Assembly (NCBI GenBank): GCA_903897985.1
Contig: CAIUDS010000690.1
Span: forward strand, 1-7,377
Direction: 5' to 3'
Length of the DNA stretch: 7,377 nucleotides
From: an uncultured delta proteobacterium
Lineage (GTDB): Bacteria > RBG-13-61-14 > DRUE01
Below are positions 1 through 5,372 of the stretch, piece by piece. The notes under the pieces are model-generated. The model saw only the letters and a list, made by a program, of their open reading frames with translations, made no database searches and had not been told where the DNA came from. Positions within the stretch are counted from its first letter, which is position 1. Every line of letters starts with the position of its first letter. Position numbers and translations under genes: made by a program.

Positions 1-1056
1 AAGGTCACCATCTTCGGCGAGAGCGCGGGCGGCTGGTCCATGTGCACGCTCCTGGCCACGCCCCTGGCCCAGGGGTTGTTCAGCCGCGTGATCATGGAAA
101 GCGGCACCTGCCAGGCGACCCGGCCCCCGGAAGCGGCCTACGAGGTTTTCAAAAAATCCTTTTCGGCCCTGAATTGCGATTTCAATGATCTTGCATGCAT
201 GCGGAAAATCCCCGCGGCCGAGGTCTTGCAAAAAGGCTCGGTCTCGCTGCTCGGGGGCTTTGATTATGTGCCGGTGGAGGATGGCTATGTTTTGAAGGGA
301 ACGCCTTTGGCGATGATCCAATCCGGCGATTATAACCGCGCTCAGGTCATGGCCGGGACCAACCTGGACGAGTTCGCCATGGCGACCAAGCTGATCCCGA
401 AATATTATTACACCCTGCCGCAGGACTATGAACGGAATTTGAACGGGGCGTTCGGGGCCAATGCGGAGCAAGCGGCAAGCCTGGTCAAACTCTATCCGCT
501 CGAGCAATTCAAGAACCGGCCGGTGCTGGCTTACGGCCGAATGTTCGCGGCGGACGCGGCGCTGCTCTGCCCGACCTTCCATGCCGCAACCAGCCTGGCG
601 CAACAGGGCGTGTCCGTTTTCCTCTATCGTTTCGATTATAACGGCATGAACTATGGCAAGACCATGGGCGCGTTCCACGGCGCGGAGGTCCCGTTCGTGT
701 TCGGCGCCCTTGACCGCGGCGCGGGCAAGAGCCTTTTCAATGGGCGGAACCTGGGCGGAGCCCAAGCCCTCTCGAAAATCATACAGGGATATTGGACCAA
801 CTTCGCCAGGACCGGGGACCCGAACGGCCCCGGCTTGCCGGCCTGGGCCGGCTTGAAGCCGCAAAACCCGGCGGTGCAGATCCTGGACCGGGAAGTCCGG
901 AGCGAGCCGGCGACCTTTTCGGACCGGTGCGAATTCTGGGCCGACTACCCGATGCCTTATCTGGAACTGGTTGATGAGTTGGTGGCTTCGCTTCCGGTTT
1001 CCGGGCTTGCCCGGCCCTGCGCGCTGCGGGAAGGAAGGTCAAACCCGGAACCTTGA
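1..1056 (+). CDS. Type B carboxylesterase (alpha/beta hydrolase), N-terminus missing
   Basis: The frame is already open at base 1 and reads KVTIFGESAGGWSM, the nucleophile elbow of the carboxylesterase/cholinesterase family (PF00135). The nucleophilic Ser is codon 22-24. The rest of the expected triad is visible: the acidic residue in GTNLDEFA (Glu, codon 370-372) and the His in GAFHGAEVPFVFG (codon 676-678). WTNFARTGDPNGPG and a RCEFW segment near the end are also typical of the family. The 351 residues present are about two thirds of a usual 500-550 residue protein, so roughly 190 residues including any signal peptide lie upstream; the compartment is therefore unknown. The family hydrolyses carboxylic esters. 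It lies 80 bp upstream of the thiolase on the same strand, so it could feed an acid into the acyl-CoA pathway, but the substrate cannot be read from sequence. The family call is very secure; the pathway role is inference. Confidence 0.93.
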   Translation, partial: KVTIFGESAGGWSMCTLLATPLAQGLFSRVIMESGTCQATRPPEAAYEVFKKSFSALNCDFNDLACMRKIPAAEVLQKGSVSLLGGFDYVPVEDGYVLKGTPLAMIQSGDYNRAQVMAGTNLDEFAMATKLIPKYYYTLPQDYERNLNGAFGANAEQAASLVKLYPLEQFKNRPVLAYGRMFAADAALLCPTFHAATSLAQQGVSVFLYRFDYNGMNYGKTMGAFHGAEVPFVFGALDRGAGKSLFNGRNLGGAQALSKIIQGYWTNFARTGDPNGPGLPAWAGLKPQNPAVQILDREVRSEPATFSDRCEFWADYPMPYLELVDELVASLPVSGLARPCALREGRSNPEP

Positions 1057-1085
1057 GGGGTTTGCAGGATGCGGGAAAATCGAGG

Positions 1086-1091
1086 TATGAT
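1086..1091 (+). promoter_or_regulatory. Possible -10 box upstream of the thiolase gene
   Basis: TATGAT matches five of six bases of the sigma-70 -10 consensus and lies in the short AT-richer gap after the esterase stop. The best -35 candidate at 1062-1067 (TTGCAG, 18 bp spacing) matches only three of six bases. The thiolase may equally be read through from the esterase. Weak evidence. Confidence 0.2.
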
Positions 1092-1136
1092 TTAAATCGA
1101 GTTGGGCAATTTATCACAAGCGCGGGGAGACCGTAA

Positions 1137-2531
1137 ATGAGGGATGTTTATGTGATCGGCGCGCACACCATCAAGTTCGGGAAATATCTGGAGAACGGGA
1201 TCAAGGAATTGACGGCGTGGACGGTGGAAGGCGTGCTCAAGGACGCGGGGATGGACCGGAAGCGCTTGTCGTCGGCCTGGTTCTCGAACTCGGCCTGGGG
1301 CATGCGCAATTTCCAGCATTGCATCCGCGGGGAGGTCGCGCTGCGGCCGCTGGGGATTGACTCGATCCCGATCACCAATGTCGAGAATGCGTGCGCCGGC
1401 GGGTCCACCGCGTTCCACGGCGCGTGGAAGGATGTGGCGCTGGGGATCGCGGATATTTCCCTGGCCGTGGGCGTGGAGAAGGTTTACGCCCCAAACAAGT
1501 ATATGATGTTCGCGGGGTTCATGTCCGGGATGGATGTGGAGTTGATCGGCGAGATGATGAAGCAGGCGCAGAACGCGCCGCCGATAAACATTGAGGTCCC
1601 GAAGGAACAAGTGGATGCCGCGGCCCGGACCAAGAAATCAAGGAAGCCGAAAAGTCTGCGGGAGCGGTTCCAGGATTACTGGTATATGTTCGCTACTTAT
1701 GTGATGCTGGGCGAGAGCATCGGCTATGACACCTTGAAACTGCTGCGCGAATCGTCTCAGGGCGGAGGCGCGGGCGGGAGCGACCGGTCGGCGTTCATGG
1801 ATGTCTATGCCTACGCCGCGCGCATGCACATGCGCGAATACGGCAGCACCCAGCGCCAGCTCGCAGTCATCGCCTCCAAGAACCACTGGCACTCGACCAT
1901 GAACCCGAACGCGCAATATACCTTTGACCTCTCCATTGACGAGGTGCTTTCGGACCGGCTGGTGTCGTTCCCGCTGACGCGGAGCATGTGCGCGCCGATC
2001 GGGGACGGCTCGGCGTCCGCCATCCTGGCCACGGAGGAAGTCGTGAAAAAAATGGGCGTTTCGGCGCGCGCGATCAAGGTCCGGGGCTCGGTCCAGGTCT
2101 CGGGCCGCGACCGCGGCGAAAACGAGCCGGACATTGCGGAACGAGCGGCCAAGATCGCTTACACCCGCTCGGGTCTGGGGCCGGAGGATATTGATCTGGC
2201 CGAAGTCCACGACGCGACCGCGTTCGGGGAGTTGCATCAGACCGAGGCCCTGGGATTTTTCCCGATGGGCGAGGGCGGCGTCCATGCCGAAAAAGGCGAG
2301 ACCAAAATCGGCGGCAAGAAACCCATCAACACCTCGGGTGGGCTCACCTCCCGCGGCCATCCCATCGGCGCTTCGGGTCTGGCCCAGGTCCATGAACTGG
2401 TGACCCAGCTCCGGGGCGAGGCCGGCAAGCGCCAGGTCGAGGGGGCGAGGATCGCGATGGCGGAGAACGGGGGCGGAGTCCTGGGCATCGAGGAAGCGGC
2501 TTTGTGCATAAACATTTTGGAAAAACCGTAG
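1137..2531 (+). CDS. Thiolase-family protein, SCP2/SCPx-like (acetyl-CoA acetyltransferase-like)
   Basis: A 464-residue thiolase-fold protein. The acyl-accepting Cys is Cys86 in NVENACAGGSTAF. The CoA-side His motif is GHPIGASG (His408). The classical NEAFA motif is replaced by VHDATAFGE (His358), which places it with SCP2-type thiolases having an HDCF-like motif. The usual second catalytic Cys is not apparent: HDCF reads HDAT, and the C-terminal CxG position reads ENGGG (443-447). Residues about 140-215 form an enlarged, basic and partly Gly-rich loop, which explains the length over the usual 390 or so. Thiolases cleave 3-ketoacyl-CoA with CoA, or run the reverse condensation, in the cytoplasm. 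The start is supported by GGGGAGA at 1124-1130, six bases before the ATG. It lies between an esterase and an ACAD/ligase set, suggesting the terminal step of a beta-oxidation-like route. Family assignment is strong; the exact reaction is uncertain. Confidence 0.9.
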   Translation: MRDVYVIGAHTIKFGKYLENGIKELTAWTVEGVLKDAGMDRKRLSSAWFSNSAWGMRNFQHCIRGEVALRPLGIDSIPITNVENACAGGSTAFHGAWKDVALGIADISLAVGVEKVYAPNKYMMFAGFMSGMDVELIGEMMKQAQNAPPINIEVPKEQVDAAARTKKSRKPKSLRERFQDYWYMFATYVMLGESIGYDTLKLLRESSQGGGAGGSDRSAFMDVYAYAARMHMREYGSTQRQLAVIASKNHWHSTMNPNAQYTFDLSIDEVLSDRLVSFPLTRSMCAPIGDGSASAILATEEVVKKMGVSARAIKVRGSVQVSGRDRGENEPDIAERAAKIAYTRSGLGPEDIDLAEVHDATAFGELHQTEALGFFPMGEGGVHAEKGETKIGGKKPINTSGGLTSRGHPIGASGLAQVHELVTQLRGEAGKRQVEGARIAMAENGGGVLGIEEAALCINILEKP

Positions 2532-2545
2532 AGCAATTTTATTTT

Positions 2546-2647
2546 ACCACAGAGGGCACGGAGGATACGGAGGAGAAGAAATTTTAAAATTTAAAAAAAA
2601 TAAAATATAATTTTTGCATTCTCTGTGTTCTCTGTGTCCTCTGTGGT
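2546..2647. repeat. Palindromic CACAGAG-type repeat, copy A
   Basis: The outer arms ACCACAGAGG (2546-2555) and CCTCTGTGGT (2638-2647) are perfect inverted repeats. Inward, each arm continues as about three degenerate 9-10 nt words: CACAGAGGG, CACGGAGGA and TACGGAGGA on the left, and the CTCTGTG-type complement on the right (2619-2637). Left-arm mismatches are nearly all A-to-G, so an RNA would still pair through G-U wobbles over roughly 28 bp. The loop of about 45 nt is strongly AT-rich. Similar CCACAGAG repeats are, from memory, common in genomes of several uncultivated and delta-proteobacterial lineages. No transposase is present; function unknown. Confidence 0.8.
2583..2611 (+). promoter_or_regulatory. 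Possible sigma-70-like promoter inside the loop of repeat copy A
   Basis: TTTAAA (2583-2588, four of six matches to the -35 consensus) is followed by a 17-bp spacer and a perfect TATAAT (2606-2611). It points toward the ACAD-ACAD-ligase genes. The base composition is so AT-rich that a chance match is quite possible, so this is only a candidate. Confidence 0.3.
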
Positions 2648-2666
2648 GAAAAATAATGTCTATTTA

Positions 2667-2755
2667 ACCACAGAGATCACAGGGGGCACAGAGGATGAAA
2701 ATAAGAAATGAAAATAATAAAAAATATATATTGTATTCTCTGTGTTCTCTGCGGT
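2667..2755. repeat. Palindromic CACAGAG-type repeat, copy B (one arm shortened)
   Basis: A second copy 19 bp after copy A. The left arm ACCACAGAGA (2667-2676) pairs with TCTCTGCGGT (2746-2755) with a single mismatch, and the loop is again AT-rich. The right arm at 2734-2751 is the same as copy A at 2617-2634 in all but the first of 18 bases. It then lacks one 9-10 nt word that copy A carries, so the left arm has three words and the right arm about two. This looks like loss of one repeat word. The copy ends only 26 bp before the next ATG, so a transcript from upstream would carry this hairpin just before the ribosome binding site. Confidence 0.75.
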
Positions 2756-2781
2756 AAAAAAAGAATTAGGAGCAAGGCAAA

Positions 2782-4257
2782 ATGAATCAGATAGATTTCG
2801 AAAACGAGAACCTGTTTGCCTTTGACGAGGGTTTTTTCAGCATGATGTATCTGGCCGGGTTCAACAAGCGGCTGGTCCGCGAGGCGAGAAAGGCGGTTGC
2901 AGTCAACCGGGAGTTCTGCCTGAAGCATCTGAAGCCGCTGGCGCTGGAAGTTGACCGCAAGTATGAGCAGGACCCGAATTATCTGCCGTGGGAAATGGTG
3001 CGGCTGGCGGCCAAACACCGGCGGCTCTCGAGCTACATCCCGAAATATTTGGGCGGGTGCGGCGAGCCTATGGCGATGATCGGCCCGGTGATGGAGGAAC
3101 AGGCGGCCACGGATACGGCGTTTGTGGGCTTGCTGGGCGGGCACGGGTTGGGTCTGGCCGCGCTGATGATGACTTTCAACCTGAAAGTGGTGGACCAGGT
3201 GATCGGGGAAATCGTGAACGGCGAGAAGACCATGAACCCGGTCATGCTCTCGTGCGCGATCACCGAGCCGACCGCAGGCTCGGATGTGGAAGAGGAAGAA
3301 TTATATCCCAAGGCGCGACTGATGTGCTCGGCGAAAAGGGTTGCCGGCGGGGCCTTGCTCAACGGCCGCAAGGTGTTCATCTCGACCGGGCATGTGGCGA
3401 AATATCATGTGGTGTTGATGCCGTTCGACCAGAAGCGGCCGCTGGAAACCTTTGCCGGGTTCCTCGTGCCCTCGGACGCTCAGGGGTTTGCGCTCGGGCG
3501 GATGGAGCACAAAATGGGACAGCGGGCCGGGCCGGCCAGCGAGCTGATTTTCGAGGACTGCTTTGTGCCGGAGGAACATATCATCATGGCGATTGACGAT
3601 AAATTCGGGCGGATATTCCCGGGCCAATATCCGAGACTTTTAAAGGGCGTGCTCGGCATCACGCGCGCCGCGGTCGGGGCCTGGTCCACCGGGACCGCCC
3701 GGGGCGTGACCGAGTTGGCGATTGACTTTGCCAAGACCCACAAGCTCAAGGGCAAGACCATGATCTCCCACCAGTTTGTCCAGGCCCATTTGACCAACAT
3801 GGTGATGAATGTGCTCATGGCCCGCGCGGTATATATGGAATCTTATTTTTCCAATATGATCAATCTGAAAATGGGGCTCGATAAAATCCCCGCGTTCCTC
3901 GATAACCAACTCGTCGCCTGGCTGCTCAGCACCAAACCTTATAAAAAAATCCTGCACTCGGATTTCGTGCGCAAGCTGTTCCTCCAAAACCTGTCGAGCG
4001 CAACCAAGGCCCAAGACCGGCGTGTGCAATACGCGGCCTCCATGGCCAAGGTGGTCGGGTCGGACATGGCCATGGAAAACTGCCATCTGGCGCTCGAGCT
4101 GTGCGGGGAAGCGGGCGTGCGCCACGACCGGGGCATGGAAAAATTCTTCCGCGACGCCAAGCTGCTCCAGATTTTCGAGGGCACCAACCAGTTGAACCGG
4201 CTGAATTTTTTTCATAATTATGTGGGCAGATATGTTCCCGGAGTCGAGGTTTATTAA
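2782..4257 (+). CDS. Acyl-CoA dehydrogenase, long form with catalytic Glu
   Basis: A 491-residue ACAD-family flavoprotein (alpha-beta-alpha fold). Visible motifs: TEPTAGSD (161-168) and NGRKVFISTG (194-203), which hold the flavin ring; KMGQRAGPASELIFEDCFVP (244-263); and FRDAKLLQIFEGTNQLNR (456-473), with Glu466 at the MCAD/SCAD-type catalytic base position. Family members are usually about 380 residues. The extra length is an N-terminal extension of about 40 residues and an insertion of roughly 45 residues (about 355-405) in the C-terminal helical domain. The residues that normally contact FAD from the neighbouring subunit are altered: the Arg of R-x-x-FG is His320, and Q-LGGYGY reads E439-LCGEAGV. 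AGGAG (2768-2772) lies nine bases before the ATG. It is followed 8 bp later by a second ACAD, a likely partner. It would oxidise acyl-CoA to 2-enoyl-CoA, passing electrons to ETF; substrate unknown. Confidence 0.92.
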   Translation: MNQIDFENENLFAFDEGFFSMMYLAGFNKRLVREARKAVAVNREFCLKHLKPLALEVDRKYEQDPNYLPWEMVRLAAKHRRLSSYIPKYLGGCGEPMAMIGPVMEEQAATDTAFVGLLGGHGLGLAALMMTFNLKVVDQVIGEIVNGEKTMNPVMLSCAITEPTAGSDVEEEELYPKARLMCSAKRVAGGALLNGRKVFISTGHVAKYHVVLMPFDQKRPLETFAGFLVPSDAQGFALGRMEHKMGQRAGPASELIFEDCFVPEEHIIMAIDDKFGRIFPGQYPRLLKGVLGITRAAVGAWSTGTARGVTELAIDFAKTHKLKGKTMISHQFVQAHLTNMVMNVLMARAVYMESYFSNMINLKMGLDKIPAFLDNQLVAWLLSTKPYKKILHSDFVRKLFLQNLSSATKAQDRRVQYAASMAKVVGSDMAMENCHLALELCGEAGVRHDRGMEKFFRDAKLLQIFEGTNQLNRLNFFHNYVGRYVPGVEVY

Positions 4258-4262
4258 GGGGG
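4256..4262 (+). promoter_or_regulatory. Ribosome binding site bearing on the start of the second ACAD
   Basis: AAGGGGG overlaps the stop codon of the first ACAD and lies before a double ATG (4266 and 4269). Spacing is three bases to the first ATG and six to the second. The second start therefore has the better spacing, and the mature protein may begin one Met later. Confidence 0.5.
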
Positions 4263-4265
4263 CGC

Positions 4266-5372
4266 ATGATGGAAATTTTGGCCAAATATTGTCAGGACGA
4301 CCTCAAATGTTTTTACGACCTGGCCGAGCGCTTTGCCAACAAGGAGTTGGAGCCGAAAGCGCTGGAGCTGGACCACTACCCGTATTCCGAGTTTAACCGC
4401 GCAGCATTGGCCGCGGCCGGGGAGGTCGAGTTGTTCAAACTCACTTTGCCCGAATCTCTGGGCGGTTCCGGCCAAGGCATGGCCGCGCTATCCATCGTCC
4501 TCTCCCGGCTGGCCCAAACCGACGCCAGCTTTGCCGCGCTCGTCTTCATCTCGGCGCTGGCGCAGGCCGCCCTGGTCAAGGGCGCAAAAAAAGAGCTTGC
4601 GGAAAAATATTTGAAAACCCCGGGCCCGATCGGATTTCCGGCTTATGCCTCGCCCACGGGCCTGCCCCTGGAGGTCAAGGCCGACCAAAAGAGCGGTGGC
4701 TATTCGCTCACCGGCAAGTTTTCCTACCTCGCGCTCGCCCCGGTGGGAAACCTGCTGATAATTCCCGCGGAAGTTTCGGGACAGGCCAGCCTGTTCCTGG
4801 TGGATAAAAATGCTCCCCATTTAAAACTCTCCGAGCCGGTGTTGAGTCTGGGGCTGCGCCAATGTCCGGCCGCGGACCTCGAACTGAACGGCGTAAGCTG
4901 CGGCCCGGAAAACCTGCTCGACTGCGAAGTTTACGCGGAACTGGCCGCCGGCTTCGGCGGGCCGTGGGCCGCGCTCTCGCTCGGGGTCCTGGTCGGGTCG
5001 TATCACGCGGCCAAGGCTTTTGCCAAAGAGCGCTACCAGGGCGGGAAGCAGATCATCGAGCACGACCAGGTGCGCCTCATGCTGGCCAACATGGCGGTGC
5101 TGATCGAGGTCAGCGCGGCCGCGTGCATGAGTGCGAGCCGGGCCGCGGACGAGGGCCGCGATTTGCCGGGCTGCTTTGCCGCGGGCATCTTCGTGACCGA
5201 CGCGGTCACGCGCGCCGCCACGGACGGCGTGCAATGCCTGGGCGGATATGGCTACATCGCGGACTACGGCCAGGAAAAGCGGATGCGCGACGCGAAACAA
5301 ATCCAGGCCCTGTTCGGGCCGTCGCCGGTCAAGCGTTTGGAATTTTTCTCGAGCCGGCTGTTGGAGGACTGA
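4266..5372 (+). CDS. Divergent acyl-CoA dehydrogenase-like subunit, short form
   Basis: A 368-residue ACAD-family protein. The C-terminal helical domain is well conserved: KERYQGGKQIIEHDQVRLMLANM (Arg256 of the R-x-x-FG motif) and QCLGGYGYIADYGQEKRMRDAK (323-344). The beta-domain flavin motifs are degraded: TEPxAGSD reads ASPTGLPL (about 128-135) and FITNG reads YLALA (154-158). The usual MCAD-type base is Phe350 (ALFGPSPVKR in place of IYEGTSxxxR). A Glu does occur at the isovaleryl-CoA dehydrogenase position: Glu225 in AELAAGFGGP, aligning with the ERLVLAGGP-type segment. It may be a structural or FAD-sharing partner of the upstream ACAD, or a separate enzyme using Glu225. The gap to the previous gene is 8 bp and its stop overlaps the ligase start, so co-translation is likely. 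Start may be 4269. Family call is strong; activity on its own is doubtful. Confidence 0.88.
   Translation: MMEILAKYCQDDLKCFYDLAERFANKELEPKALELDHYPYSEFNRAALAAAGEVELFKLTLPESLGGSGQGMAALSIVLSRLAQTDASFAALVFISALAQAALVKGAKKELAEKYLKTPGPIGFPAYASPTGLPLEVKADQKSGGYSLTGKFSYLALAPVGNLLIIPAEVSGQASLFLVDKNAPHLKLSEPVLSLGLRQCPAADLELNGVSCGPENLLDCEVYAELAAGFGGPWAALSLGVLVGSYHAAKAFAKERYQGGKQIIEHDQVRLMLANMAVLIEVSAAACMSASRAADEGRDLPGCFAAGIFVTDAVTRAATDGVQCLGGYGYIADYGQEKRMRDAKQIQALFGPSPVKRLEFFSSRLLED
5363..5367 (+). promoter_or_regulatory. Ribosome binding site fixing the ligase start
   Basis: GGAGG lies within the last codons of the second ACAD, four bases before the ATG at 5372 in a TGATG stop-start overlap. It supports 5372 as the true start, although the frame stays open upstream to 4862. 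Confidence 0.6.

Noticed and set aside
1638..2393. Minus-strand open frame (251 codons) opposite the thiolase
   Set aside because: It lies opposite conserved thiolase sequence including the HDAT motif, and has no recognisable domain of its own.
2546..2755. CRISPR array
   Set aside because: The repeated words are 9-10 nt, arranged as inverted arms with AT-rich loops; there are no uniform 24-40 nt repeats with unique spacers and no cas genes.
2677..3144. Minus-strand open frame running through repeat copy B into the first ACAD
   Set aside because: It is formed partly from repeat sequence and partly from antisense ACAD sequence, and has no family signature.
3640..4215. Minus-strand open frame (191 codons) opposite the first ACAD
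   Set aside because: It mirrors the conserved ACAD C-terminal domain, and the His/Gly-rich translation is typical of a shadow frame.
4862..5371. 170-codon in-frame extension upstream of the ligase
   Set aside because: It overlaps the well-supported second ACAD in another frame, its translation is Arg/Gly-rich without family motifs, and a GGAGG site precedes the ATG at 5372.
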